Counted from the stretch's first letter, positions 1 through 8,271 are shown. The stretch is DNA of 64,000 nucleotides from Pseudomonas orientalis (GCF_002934065.1 NZ_CP018049.1:3532501-3596500); one strand, 5' to 3'. Made by a program: numbers and translations. Notes: generated by a model from the sequence alone, not told the origin.

Positions 1-1119
1 TTGCTCCAGGCGCCGCCGGAACTCGTTGAGCACTACCCGCAGCGCCCGGTCGTTGACCTCGCGCATATCGCCGGTAAGGATCTCGTACGGGGTGCCCGAA
101 CCCGCCGCCGCAGCCATCAGCTGCTGCCGCATGAAATCCGGGTAGTTGTTGCCGGCGTCCGGTGGTTTGGAGAACTCCACCTCTTCACCTGGCCCCAGCT
201 CCTGCATGGTGCCGGGCTCCAGGGCCACCATCGGTGTGAAGCCGTCGCGGTCGGTGGTCAGCAGTTGCCCCGTTACTGGGTCACGCGGTTGATGCCCGCT
301 GTCCGGCGCGGGGCGCTTGATGAAGCCAGCAAACAGATTTGCCACCTCCTGGCGAAACAGCACCGCGTCATCGTAGTTGTCCAGGCTGCGCAATCTTTTC
401 AATACCGGTGCCAGACGCGGCACACCGCGAAGTTGCCCTGGCTCCATCGGTTCGAAGATGTGCAGCACCTGCGTCGCCGGCACCCGCACCAACTGGTTGT
501 ACCCGGCATTCAGCGACGATGAATCGCGTGGGTGCGACAAGTACATCCAATACGCTACGCGCTTGCCGGCCGGGTTGAACTCGATCCCGGCGCGGATGAC
601 GTTGCCGTTTTTGGCCGTCTCGAACTTGTCATGTGGGACAAATTCAGGTGCCAGCGCCTGCAGTTGTAGCGGCACCGCTAGCCCCTCACTGAGGCTGCGC
701 GGCCGCAATCGCACAAAGCACTCACCGGCCGTTTCAACCGTGCGCGCGACCAGGGCCTGCATGCCGTAGAAGTCGGTCAGTTCATCGGCGTCCGCTTCGT
801 CAACCCAGTCGTCCCACAATTGCTGCTGGAGTTTGCGCAGTTCAGCGTCATCCGTGGTCGGCCTGGGCGTGATGCCGGTGCCGATCAGGTTGCTGACGCG
901 CTTGTCGATGACATTGAAGGCGTACGGGTCATTGCGCACCGCCGCCCGCGAACGTGCCCGCAGGTTGCGCAGGGCGGGGGTGTTGATGCTGTTGATGCCG
1001 TTGTCGGTGGCTTCCCAACCGGCCGAGCGTCGGCCCTCACCCGCGCCTTCGTAACTGGCCTTGATGTTCGACGGCAGCAAGAATCCATTACGGGTCAGCG
1101 TCGGATAGTGTCGTGCCAT
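1..1119 (-). CDS. Phage portal protein (lambda gpB family), truncated by window edge
   Basis: The frame is open from an ATG at 1119 to the left edge, giving 373 N-terminal residues. Lambda-family portals run to roughly 500 residues, so the C-terminus lies outside the window. The portal forms the dodecameric ring at the capsid vertex through which DNA is packaged and the tail attaches. The N-terminal region with LRARSRAAVRNDPYA and the later GVPRLAPVLKRL and FKTGFI-like segments fit the lambda portal family. Its ATG overlaps the TAA of the upstream gpW gene (TAATG), which indicates translational coupling in a packaging operon. Confidence 0.9.
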   Translation of the reverse strand, partial: MARHYPTLTRNGFLLPSNIKASYEGAGEGRRSAGWEATDNGINSINTPALRNLRARSRAAVRNDPYAFNVIDKRVSNLIGTGITPRPTTDDAELRKLQQQLWDDWVDEADADELTDFYGMQALVARTVETAGECFVRLRPRSLSEGLAVPLQLQALAPEFVPHDKFETAKNGNVIRAGIEFNPAGKRVAYWMYLSHPRDSSSLNAGYNQLVRVPATQVLHIFEPMEPGQLRGVPRLAPVLKRLRSLDNYDDAVLFRQEVANLFAGFIKRPAPDSGHQPRDPVTGQLLTTDRDGFTPMVALEPGTMQELGPGEEVEFSKPPDAGNNYPDFMRQQLMAAAAGSGTPYEILTGDMREVNDRALRVVLNEFRRRLEQ

Positions 1120-1325
1120 TAGAGTCCTTTGCCTCCATGCATGAGCCGAACCACGCGAGAGCGCGGCCCGGCGGCTTGACTCAGCGACGTGCGGATCTCG
1201 TCACGAGCCTTGAGCAGTTCATCGATGGAACGGTATTCCACCGTGCGGTCGCTGTAGCGCACGGTCTTTTCACCGCGTGCAATGGCGCGCTCGATGGCTT
1301 CGAGGTGCTTCGGGGTAAACGACAT
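1119..1325 (-). CDS. gpW-like head-tail joining protein
   Basis: This 68-residue protein starts MSFTPKHLEAIERAIARG and continues with the basic, tyrosine-containing VRYSDRTVEYRS segment and a helical C-terminus. That size and pattern match the lambda gpW family, which completes the head after packaging and provides the site for tail joining. It lies between the large terminase (1-base gap) and the portal (overlapping stop and start), the same order as lambda A-W-B. Family assignment is from recognisable pattern, size and position. Confidence 0.88.
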   Translation of the reverse strand: MSFTPKHLEAIERAIARGEKTVRYSDRTVEYRSIDELLKARDEIRTSLSQAAGPRSRVVRLMHGGKGL

Positions 1326-1326
1326 A

Positions 1327-3333
1327 TCAGCGTCTCTTCAGGTAACCGCTGGTTGAGCTGCGGCGTTGTGGGGTTGCAGCGGGTCGCGGTTGAACGACCG
1401 AAGCGACGGCTTGCGGTGCCGGCTGCGGCGGCGCAGGGGACTGCTCGACCACTGTCACGCGTTCAGCCTCAATCACTTTTTCATCGAACAGACCGGCCTG
1501 GGCCAGCGAGTTACGAACCCGTTCCCAGTCATGTTCCTGGTACCGGTTGATGCCGAGGTAATGCGCCATTGCCAGGCAGTACACCATCAGGTCGAGCGCT
1601 TCGTTTCGTTCGGCTTTGCCCTTGATCCACTCAATACGCTTGTGACCGCGCACGTACTTGGCGACCTTGCGCTCGGCCACGCACTGGGCGAAGAACTCGT
1701 CCGGCAGGTCATTGGCGAAATGCAAAGCCCCTGGACCGGACTCGAACTGGTAGCGGTTGTAGATCCAATCCTTTGCGGTGTCGGTACCGACAAACCAAAG
1801 CTCGGCGCCGCCGCGTTCGGTCTGGCCCTTCCAGGTCACGTCGACCATGGACGGCCGCTGAGCGATCACCGGCTTACCGGGCTTGCTCGCGCCCTTGATG
1901 GCGAAGATGTTGCGCCAGCGTCGTACGCGGCAGAACTGGTAGACCTCGTCGGTGTGGTGACCACCCGAGTCGACCGCAACCGCGAGAATGCCCAGGCCAA
2001 CACCGCAGGGATGCCGGTATCGCTTTTTCAGCAGTTCATCCAGCACAGCCCAGGTGCGCTCGTCCGAAGGATCGCCCGCGATCACCCTGTGGTCGATGAC
2101 CCAGCGCTCCATGCCGACGCCCCAGCCCATCGCCATGAACTCCAGGCGATCAGCCTGCACGTCGACAGCGCCAGTGATCATCATCACGGCGGCGGGCATC
2201 GCACCGAGGGAGAAACCTTCCCGCCGTGCGCGCTCGATTAGCACCGATGCCTTGGTCTGCTCTTGTGCGCTGTCCCAAACCTTAGCTAGACGAGTGTTGT
2301 AGAACACCTGCATAGGTTCTAGGTCGCCCTTTGCTTGAGCTTTTTTTGCCTTTTCGAATTGCCTGGCGAGCGTGCGCCAGTCCATCCAACCCGGAGGGGA
2401 ATACAGCGCATTCAGATGAAAGCCGACGGTCTCGCCATCGCCTTCAGCCTGGGAACGCCACTCACCTTGGGCCAGCATTTGACCCTTGAAGTGCTCTTCA
2501 ATCAGCACGTCGCAGTCCATCCCGGACGCTGCGCACTTGTAATGCACCACACTAAAGTCTGCAGAATAGAGAAGATTTTCCCACTCGAGTACTTGCATGT
2601 GACCGCAGTACGGACATGGAACGTAGTAATAACGCTGATCGCTTGACTCGAACAGGTCGCTGATACGCGAAGCGCCCTTAATTGTCGGCGAACTGGAGAA
2701 ATAGAACTTGGCGTTGCGGCCGAAGGTACTGCCCCGCGTTTCTGCCAACTCGATAGGATCGCCCTCTTCGCCTACGTCAACCTCCCACCGGTCGATCTCA
2801 TCGCCATAGATATAACGCGCCGACAGCTCTGAAAGGTTTGCTGCGGATCCCGCAGTGGTTACATAAAGTGAGCCACCCTCGAACTCCTTGGTGTCCATGG
2901 TATTGCGTGCATCTCGCGATCTGGTGGAAGCGACACGCTCACGTAACACAGGCGTGGCTTTGATGGTTTTGTTGATCCTGGAGGACACCCGTTTTGCCAG
3001 GCCAAGACTAGGTAACAGCGCGAGGATATTCGACGGAGCCATATGAATCAGGCCGCCGATCCAGTTCAGACCGATCTGCGTTTTCATCAATTGCGATGCG
3101 ACCATAGTGATCACACGCTTGCAGGGATGCGCCGGCGAGAGGCACTGCATGGGTTCACGAGCGTAGGGAGTCCGTGAGGTGCGATACTGGCCTGGCTCAG
3201 CAGCCCCGGTGTCACGCGGGATCCGCATATACTCGTCAGCCCACTGATCAATCCAGATATCCGGGTCAGGTTTTAGCCCACGGAAATACGCATTACGATA
3301 AACCTCTTTACCATCAGGCAATTGCGTATGCAT
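1327..3333 (-). CDS. Phage terminase large subunit (lambda gpA family)
   Basis: This 668-residue packaging motor and cos-cleaving nuclease belongs to the gpA family rather than the T4 gp17 family. An ATPase region is visible with a Walker A-like segment around residues 79-88 (ASQLMKTQIG) and a Walker B-like YIYGDEIDRW near 174-183. A CPYCGH zinc-ribbon motif near 240-245 is typical of gpA relatives. The C-terminal half should hold the endonuclease. The start ATG at 3333 lies 4 bases past the small-subunit stop. A gpA-type terminase predicts cos-type packaging with cohesive ends. Confidence 0.95.
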   Translation of the reverse strand: MHTQLPDGKEVYRNAYFRGLKPDPDIWIDQWADEYMRIPRDTGAAEPGQYRTSRTPYAREPMQCLSPAHPCKRVITMVASQLMKTQIGLNWIGGLIHMAPSNILALLPSLGLAKRVSSRINKTIKATPVLRERVASTRSRDARNTMDTKEFEGGSLYVTTAGSAANLSELSARYIYGDEIDRWEVDVGEEGDPIELAETRGSTFGRNAKFYFSSSPTIKGASRISDLFESSDQRYYYVPCPYCGHMQVLEWENLLYSADFSVVHYKCAASGMDCDVLIEEHFKGQMLAQGEWRSQAEGDGETVGFHLNALYSPPGWMDWRTLARQFEKAKKAQAKGDLEPMQVFYNTRLAKVWDSAQEQTKASVLIERARREGFSLGAMPAAVMMITGAVDVQADRLEFMAMGWGVGMERWVIDHRVIAGDPSDERTWAVLDELLKKRYRHPCGVGLGILAVAVDSGGHHTDEVYQFCRVRRWRNIFAIKGASKPGKPVIAQRPSMVDVTWKGQTERGGAELWFVGTDTAKDWIYNRYQFESGPGALHFANDLPDEFFAQCVAERKVAKYVRGHKRIEWIKGKAERNEALDLMVYCLAMAHYLGINRYQEHDWERVRNSLAQAGLFDEKVIEAERVTVVEQSPAPPQPAPQAVASVVQPRPAATPQRRSSTSGYLKRR

Positions 3334-3337
3334 GGGC

Positions 3338-3895
3338 TTAACTCGTGTTCAGTGCATGTTCAAGGTCGGATGAAGACATACGCTCAGCGTCTTCTAAAGA
3401 ACGGCGGATCGCCGCTGTTAAGTGCCTCTCGATTTGCCATGGATCAGTCATCGCTGCCAGCTCAGGAGCGAGCTGCGGGGACATTCCTAGGAGCTGATCC
3501 CGCAAAAGACGTCCAGCGTTGTAAGCACCGGTTTCAACTGCTTCTCGCTCGACCAGAGAACCCTGCTGTTTGTGAAAGTTGGCTTGCTCCTGCAGTGCCA
3601 GGTAGTGCTCACGCAGCGCACGAGACTTTTGAAAGTCTGCCGCCAGCCCAACCTGCGGCACCGCAGGTTCTTCGGCGGCGTTTTGAGCCTCCCTTTGAAG
3701 GCGAAGCCGATTGTGGCGGTCCGCGACAGCGGCTTTGCTCGGATCAGCAGAGTCAGCGAGCAACGCCTCGGTGGCTTCCAGGTCGACTTTGCCGTCGTGA
3801 GTCAGCACCAGCCGATCCTGATTAGCCAGCTTAGAAACATACGATTTGGCCCAACCACGTCGCGCCGCAAACTCCGTTTTGCTGATTACGGTCAT
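3338..3895 (-). CDS. Phage terminase small subunit (Nu1-like)
   Basis: This is a 185-residue protein. Its N-terminal residues 1-45 (TEFAARRGWAKSYVSKLANQ) look like a winged-helix/HTH DNA-binding segment. A helical middle (DRHNRLRLQREAQNAA) and a C-terminal part expected to contact the large subunit follow. It lies directly upstream of the large terminase, so it should recognise the packaging site. The repeat-containing gap just upstream (3896-4099) is the natural candidate for that site. Sequence divergence is normal for small terminases; the family call relies on HTH pattern plus position. Confidence 0.85.
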   Translation of the reverse strand: MTVISKTEFAARRGWAKSYVSKLANQDRLVLTHDGKVDLEATEALLADSADPSKAAVADRHNRLRLQREAQNAAEEPAVPQVGLAADFQKSRALREHYLALQEQANFHKQQGSLVEREAVETGAYNAGRLLRDQLLGMSPQLAPELAAMTDPWQIERHLTAAIRRSLEDAERMSSSDLEHALNTS

Positions 3896-3904
3896 GATGG
3901 AATG

Positions 3905-3970
3905 TCCTGTTCACCAAATGAATCCGGGTTAGTTCACCTGTTCACCTCAGTTCACTAAGCTGGTGAACTG
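3905..3970. repeat. GTTCACC repeat cluster upstream of terminase
   Basis: Four direct copies of GTTCAC(C/T) lie at 3909-3915, 3932-3938, 3940-3946 and 3950-3956, with one inverted copy (GGTGAAC) at 3962-3968. Two copies share the longer form CTGTTCACC. The block sits immediately upstream of the small terminase gene. Two readings are possible: binding sites for the small terminase subunit (a cosB-like element), or replication iterons. No gene is visible in 3896-4099. Confidence 0.7.
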
Positions 3971-4019
3971 TTCGCTAACGCTTTCCCGCGGGTTTCATGC
4001 CCCGTGTCCCTCGAATGCT

Positions 4020-4034
4020 GCCAGGGTCCCTGGC
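4020..4034. other. Perfect 15-bp palindrome, candidate cosN
   Basis: GCCAGGGTCCCTGGC is a perfect odd-length palindrome in the gap between holin and terminase, 50 bp from the GTTCACC cluster. In lambda-family phages the cohesive-end nicking site shows twofold symmetry and lies upstream of the small terminase gene, as here. The cleavage position cannot be seen from sequence alone. Confidence 0.35.
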
Positions 4035-4099
4035 GACTTTTCGGCGCCCCATTTTGATGCAACCCTCTACAGACAACGTATTTCGTTGCCTCCAGAGCA

Positions 4100-4444
4100 T
4101 CAGACCTGCCCGCTGCCCGAGGGCGGCACATCGCACACGCCCAACCGCTTGGCGGCCCAGCGTTCGTACAGGCCAATGGCGACATCGGCGCCGGCCATCG
4201 CGGTGAGGCAGCCAATGCTCCCCGCCGCCAGGACCGACATGCCCGATGCGTGCAACAACATCATGGTGGAGAGCCCGCAGACCACACAGGCCCCGGATCG
4301 AAGCAGCAAGCGGCGAACCAATGACCAGCCGCTTACCCCCGCTTTGTCGGCCCGCCATGCCTCGCCGGAAATACCGCCGATCAGGGATAGCAGGATCACC
4401 ATCCAGATCGGCATCTCAATAAGCGCTTGCTGCTCGTTTGTCAT
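4100..4444 (-). CDS. Phage holin
   Basis: This is a 114-residue membrane protein starting MTNEQQALIEMPIWMVILL. Three hydrophobic segments are visible at about residues 11-31, 50-72 and 75-98, and the C-terminus (DVPPSGSGQV) is short and hydrophilic. Small size, three transmembrane segments and position at the head of the late genes fit a class I type holin that permeabilises the inner membrane for lysis. No endolysin is in the window; it would lie elsewhere in the late region. The start at 4444 is preferred over an in-frame ATG at 4465, which lies inside the upstream terminator. Confidence 0.7.
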   Translation of the reverse strand: MTNEQQALIEMPIWMVILLSLIGGISGEAWRADKAGVSGWSLVRRLLLRSGACVVCGLSTMMLLHASGMSVLAAGSIGCLTAMAGADVAIGLYERWAAKRLGVCDVPPSGSGQV

Positions 4445-4463
4445 CGCCCTACCCCATAAACGC

Positions 4464-4487
4464 AAAAACCCGGCGCAATGGCCGGGT
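4464..4487 (-). terminator. Rho-independent terminator just upstream of holin
   Basis: Read on the minus strand, ACCCGGC-CATTGC-GCCGGGT is a perfect 7-bp stem followed by TTTTT (4468-4464). It ends only about 20 bp before the holin ATG, in the same orientation. A terminator placed between the Q-like gene region and the first late gene is the layout of lambda tR', where Q allows read-through. Confidence 0.75.
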
Positions 4488-4559
4488 CTAGTGTGGTGGT
4501 GTGTCCCGCTGCTTGCGGTCGCACCTATCGAAGATGACTACTTTTTACAGGTGGATTCC

Positions 4560-4588
4560 GGTGGCAGCAACCCTGTTTTAATGCCACC
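4560..4588. other. Hairpin in late leader region
   Basis: GGTGGCA (4560-4566) and TGCCACC (4582-4588) form a perfect 7-bp inverted repeat with a 15-base loop. It extends with one bulge to CCGG/CCGG. It lies upstream of the terminator that precedes the holin. Its role is unknown; a pause or antiterminator loading structure is possible. Confidence 0.45.
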
Positions 4589-4654
4589 CGGTGAATGTCT
4601 GGTCTACGCCTAGGCAATGTCGGTGAATATCTTTATTTCGGCTTCCAGCGCCTC

Positions 4655-4935
4655 CGGCGCTGTCCTACCTGCCCCACTATTCAGAAGGGAGGTAGGACAG
4701 CTGGAGCCCGCTGAATTCGGGGCCTTGCCCTACTGCCCTACCTCTTTTAACTTTTTCTCGTGTAAAGAGAGAAAACTAAAAAAACGCATGCGCGCCAGCG
4801 GCGCGTGATGCGACGCGCTACGCTCATGTGTGCGTCGTGCGATATTAGGTAGGGAGGTAGGACAGGCCACGGAATGCGCGGCCTCCAGCAGTCCTACCTT
4901 GCAAACTTGAGGTAGGGCAAGGCCGGACAGTAGGA
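4655..4935. repeat. AGGTAGG-type repeat cluster around AT-rich stretch (candidate phage origin)
   Basis: Copies of AGGTAGG(A/G), in both orientations, occur near 4660-4670, 4690-4700, 4736-4743, 4847-4854, 4855-4865, 4891-4899 and 4910-4918. The first two form a perfect 12-bp inverted repeat (GCTGTCCTACCT). They flank an AT-rich stretch at 4744-4784. Short repeats on both sides of AT-rich DNA, next to a primase-helicase gene, suggest a replication origin. The block also lies where a Q-controlled late promoter would be. No protein-coding gene is supported in 4445-4962. Confidence 0.6.
4778..4812 (-). terminator. Candidate terminator after the leftward early operon
   Basis: On the minus strand a stem of CGCAT and CGCGCC arms with a small internal loop and a 3-base loop is followed by seven T residues (4784-4778). 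It lies 150 bp beyond the stop of the Q-like gene, so it could end the early transcript. It overlaps the AT-rich part of the repeat cluster, so it may instead be part of an origin. Confidence 0.55.
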
Positions 4936-4962
4936 AAGTTGTAGGCGGAAGTGTGCGAAAGG

Positions 4963-5328
4963 TCACGCAGCCTTCCCCATCAGCATGCCGGCAATGTGCA
5001 GGTGCGCTTCATGCAGGCGCTGATAGTAGGTATCGCGACTACACCCACAGTGAGTGTACTTCTGCGACAGGAAGCTTTCGTGGTTGCAGTAGTGTTCACG
5101 CACGACGACCGACAGCTGCGGCGGCAAGTGCTTGTTGACGATGAGCTCGATGTCGGCCGATTCATCTAACAGTACCCGACTGCCACGCGTGCCGCGTATC
5201 AACTCCCCTTTGCACTCCATCAGCATGGCAATCATGTTGCCGCCACTTGGCCCACCAGAGCCTTCGGGCACTGGCGAATGCAGATCCTGCGCCCAGAGCT
5301 TGAGCATTTCATCGATTCGTTTAATCAA
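4963..5328 (-). CDS. Q-like phage late antiterminator
   Basis: The protein is about 121 residues. Its N-terminus holds MLKLWAQDLHSP, and its C-terminal half (ADIELIVNKHLPP, then REHYCNHESFLSQ, then CSRDTYYQRLHEAH) resembles the HTH-containing region of Q-type antiterminators, with repeated LP..hY and S..TYY..L..AH positions. Such proteins let RNA polymerase pass the terminator before the late genes. I chose the TTG at 5326-5328 because AGGAG lies 7 bases upstream; an in-frame ATG at 5343 lacks a ribosome site. The gene overlaps the primase-helicase 3' end and lies just before the gap leading to the holin. Confidence 0.65.
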   Translation of the reverse strand: MIKRIDEMLKLWAQDLHSPVPEGSGGPSGGNMIAMLMECKGELIRGTRGSRVLLDESADIELIVNKHLPPQLSVVVREHYCNHESFLSQKYTHCGCSRDTYYQRLHEAHLHIAGMLMGKAA

Positions 5329-7543
5329 AGCAAGGCTCCTCATCCCGTGCGCTATCAACCTGCAGCGCTGATGTATTGCCCCAATGATCTGGCTTCTTGT
5401 AGGCATATGGCCGAATACCACTTTTGGGCAACGGCGGCAGTCGCACCTTTCGCCATCCGAGTCGATGCATGATCGCCCCGACACGCATCTGCTCAGGCTT
5501 GCCCCAGTGGCCATAATCGAGCTTCAACGCACCAGCCAAAATATCCTCGCCGCTCGCTGTTGCGCCGATCTGAGATTCTTCCAACCACTTGACGACCGGA
5601 CCTTCCCACTCATCCACGACAAAGCGCGACTCCTGCGCCTCGGCGAATAGTGGAGCCTCATCCCGGTTGACCCACCAAATGTCACCGGACTGATAACAGA
5701 ACATCGCTTCGGCCCAGAGCTGGTCGCGGACTTCGCGCAACTGTTCCAAATCGACTTTGGTACACGCGACAGGCCAGTAACGCCGGTTACCCGTGGCGTC
5801 TTTGAGATATTCGTCTTGGTTCGTCGTACCCACAAAAACACACTGGCGTGGCACGTCCATCGTTCTTCGGCCATAGCTCTCGCGATAGGTGTCAGTCGAA
5901 GCAGAGAAGAACTGCTTAGCCTTGGTCGACTCAGCTTTGTTGAAACTATCCAACTCCCCCAACTCAATGATCCACTTACCACGGATCGCCTGGAAGCCGT
6001 CCTTATCGCCCAGGGCGAAAGGTGTATCCATAAACCAGGCACCGCCAAGCACAGACATTGCTGTTGATTTACCAGCGCCCTGTGCCCCTTCGAGGATCAT
6101 CACCGAGTCAGCCTTACAACCTGGCTGCATCACGCGCCCGACCGCTGACACCATCCAGCGCTTACCAACCTTCGAACTGTAGTCAGTTGCTTCAACGCCC
6201 ATGATGTCAGTCAACCACGTAGCCAACCGTGGAACACGGTCCCATTCCAGACCATGTAGGTAATTGCGTACAGGATGGAAGGCATGATCATGGGCAACCA
6301 CACTAACCGCTTCGATCACGCTGCTGGCCTTGACCCGAAGGTTGTACTGTTGTGCGAGCCACTTCATTACAAGCATGTCGTCGATATCTGCCCAGTCGCC
6401 GACACCGCCACCGTATGGGGCAGCACGTAACTTAACGATTTTTGAGCTGAACGCGCTGAAGCCGATCACTCCCGCCCAGCGCTCATCGTTGCCAAGAATC
6501 AGCTCGACATTCTGCATGTGCGCTATCAAAGATCCGTTTTCGGTTCGGGCCAATTGATCCTTCCAACCACCAGCTGCAGGAGGCCTGACCACCGCCAGCA
6601 CCTGACGGCGGACAGCCTCTAGGCCTTCTGCAATATGCAGGTCGTTGAAGTCGGTCCACTTGGTTTCGCGCTCACCGGAGAACACCGGAGCAACCACCTG
6701 ACCACCGACGATCAGAGCGGCGTTGTTGGCCTTTTCTTCGCCAGGGTTCCAGGCATCGCCGTTGGGGCGCTTGGTCTTCCAGTCGTCGTCACGACAGATG
6801 ATCAGCGGGCAACCGGGGAAACGTTCGCGCATGGCCTTGGAGACCGACAGCAAGTTGCCCGCGTCGAAGGCGACGGCGACAGCCAGCGAAGTCGCCATGT
6901 GCAGGCTTGCACCCGTGGCATAACCCTCACACACCAGCACCGGCTCACCCGGTTCAGGGTGCGGGCCGATCAAGTGGAAAGCGCCTTCCTTCGACATACC
7001 GTAGGGCCAATACGCTTTGTCGCGCCCGGTGTCCTCTTGCTTCGCGGGGAAGATCACCTGCAGGCCGACGATCTGGTCGCGCACGTTGCACATGGGCACT
7101 AAAAATGCGCCTGTACGTGGCGCATAGCGAACCTTAAAGCCTACGATCTGCTTTCGATCCAGGTAGGTGCTTTTACCCTTTTCTGGCATGCGCTGGAACA
7201 ATGCCGATGCGCGATTGGCCGCTCGGCGGGACGCGTTGACCGCGATTTCGGCAGCCTTGCGCTTTGCATCTTCCTGTCGAGCACGCATTACCTCGCGCTC
7301 TTCCGGGCTCATGCGTCCGGCCTTTACTTTGATTTTTTGGGTATCGCCAGATCGCCAATCACCGAAACTACCGAATATCAGAGTTTCGTTCTTCTCGGTG
7401 CGGTGTTCGTGGACAACATACCAGCCATTTTTCTCCTTGCCCCTGTCCTGGGTGGTTTTGCAGCGAGTGAGCTTGCCGAAAACCAATGGCTGATCAGGCT
7501 CAAGACCATAATCCGCGAACTGATTAATTACCTCATTGAGCAT
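5321..7543 (-). CDS. Phage Toprim primase / VapE-like helicase fusion
   Basis: This 740-residue replication protein carries an N-terminal primase part with a Toprim fold around residues 198-260 (CEGYATG with Glu206, then RDDDW near 251-255). A C-terminal superfamily 3-like ATPase of the VapE family follows, with Walker A EGAQGAGKST at 485-494 and Walker B IIELGELDSF near 523-532. The RRYWPV segment after the ATPase core is typical of VapE. It would prime and unwind phage DNA. It overlaps the TraR-like gene by 11 bases, consistent with coupled translation in the leftward early operon. Confidence 0.92.
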   Translation of the reverse strand: MLNEVINQFADYGLEPDQPLVFGKLTRCKTTQDRGKEKNGWYVVHEHRTEKNETLIFGSFGDWRSGDTQKIKVKAGRMSPEEREVMRARQEDAKRKAAEIAVNASRRAANRASALFQRMPEKGKSTYLDRKQIVGFKVRYAPRTGAFLVPMCNVRDQIVGLQVIFPAKQEDTGRDKAYWPYGMSKEGAFHLIGPHPEPGEPVLVCEGYATGASLHMATSLAVAVAFDAGNLLSVSKAMRERFPGCPLIICRDDDWKTKRPNGDAWNPGEEKANNAALIVGGQVVAPVFSGERETKWTDFNDLHIAEGLEAVRRQVLAVVRPPAAGGWKDQLARTENGSLIAHMQNVELILGNDERWAGVIGFSAFSSKIVKLRAAPYGGGVGDWADIDDMLVMKWLAQQYNLRVKASSVIEAVSVVAHDHAFHPVRNYLHGLEWDRVPRLATWLTDIMGVEATDYSSKVGKRWMVSAVGRVMQPGCKADSVMILEGAQGAGKSTAMSVLGGAWFMDTPFALGDKDGFQAIRGKWIIELGELDSFNKAESTKAKQFFSASTDTYRESYGRRTMDVPRQCVFVGTTNQDEYLKDATGNRRYWPVACTKVDLEQLREVRDQLWAEAMFCYQSGDIWWVNRDEAPLFAEAQESRFVVDEWEGPVVKWLEESQIGATASGEDILAGALKLDYGHWGKPEQMRVGAIMHRLGWRKVRLPPLPKSGIRPYAYKKPDHWGNTSALQVDSARDEEPCFD

Positions 7544-7760
7544 AACGGGAAGCCCTCAGATCGTCTGCGGATTGGCATTCAACACAGTGAGTGCAACCGG
7601 GCTGTGCCAACCGACGAGCTTCCGGGATTGGCTCATCGCATTCATCACAGAACATCAACGAATGCAGGGTCGTGGCAGAAAGCTGGGCTGCGCGAGCAGC
7701 CAAAGCCTGATCAAGTCGCTCCTGCACCAGGTCATTTGCAAAGTCAGCAATATCAGCCAC
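7533..7760 (-). CDS. TraR/DksA-type zinc-finger protein
   Basis: This 75-residue protein has CDECDEPIPEARR followed by C-x2-C, the C4 zinc-finger pattern of TraR/DksA proteins. Phage members of this family bind RNA polymerase in the secondary channel and change promoter choice. The start is a GTG at 7760 that overlaps the stop of the CII-like gene (CGTGGCTGA), with a purine-rich GGGGTGG ahead of it. The upstream in-frame residues belong to the overlapping CII frame and were excluded. Confidence 0.82.
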   Translation of the reverse strand: MADIADFANDLVQERLDQALAARAAQLSATTLHSLMFCDECDEPIPEARRLAQPGCTHCVECQSADDLRASRYAQ

Positions 7761-8271
7761 GTTCCACCCCACTAGTAGTCTGGTTGACGTAGCGGGCGCG
7801 GTTGTACATACCCAACAAACCCTGGATGCCGCGAAACACCAACTGGCGTATCTCAGCCAACTCACCGTCGTCGACTTTGCCGTCGCCAATATGCTTGGCC
7901 CAAGTTTCGGACAGGTCCGCTACCTGCCGGAAGAACTGCGCAATCCCGGTGGTAAGGGTTTCGGGCATGTCATTGGTGTACGACTCGGCCAGCTCCTGCC
8001 AGATCGTGTCGCCAACAAGGCTGTGCACAGCGTCGAGAATCCGACGGTCCTTGGTCAGTTCGAGGATCTCGCCAAATTCTTGGATATTGACCGTGTGCGA
8101 GGGGTGCGTAGGAGACAACTTGTGTTGCAGCGTTGTGGCATTGCGGCCGGTGGTGGCGGCGATTGCAGCGGCGCCACCCGTATAATCCCGTGCGGCGTGG
8201 TAAAGCGCTAATTCGAGCGTCAGGATTTCCCGCTGTGCTCGATCAACGCAACTCAGAGCAATTCGGCTCAT
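7753..8271 (-). CDS. Phage regulatory protein, CII family (CP76-like)
   Basis: This is a 172-residue protein. Residues 22-75 (LYHAARDYTGGAAAIAATTG, then LQHKLSP and ILELTKDRRILDAVHSLVG) match the phage regulatory CII/CP76 family found in many Pseudomonas and enterobacterial prophages. The N-terminal part acts as a DNA-binding domain. The likely role is transcription control during the lysis-lysogeny decision. It follows cro after a 334-bp non-coding stretch and is the first gene of a tightly overlapping run (CII, TraR, primase, Q). Confidence 0.82.
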   Translation of the reverse strand: MSRIALSCVDRAQREILTLELALYHAARDYTGGAAAIAATTGRNATTLQHKLSPTHPSHTVNIQEFGEILELTKDRRILDAVHSLVGDTIWQELAESYTNDMPETLTTGIAQFFRQVADLSETWAKHIGDGKVDDGELAEIRQLVFRGIQGLLGMYNRARYVNQTTSGVERG

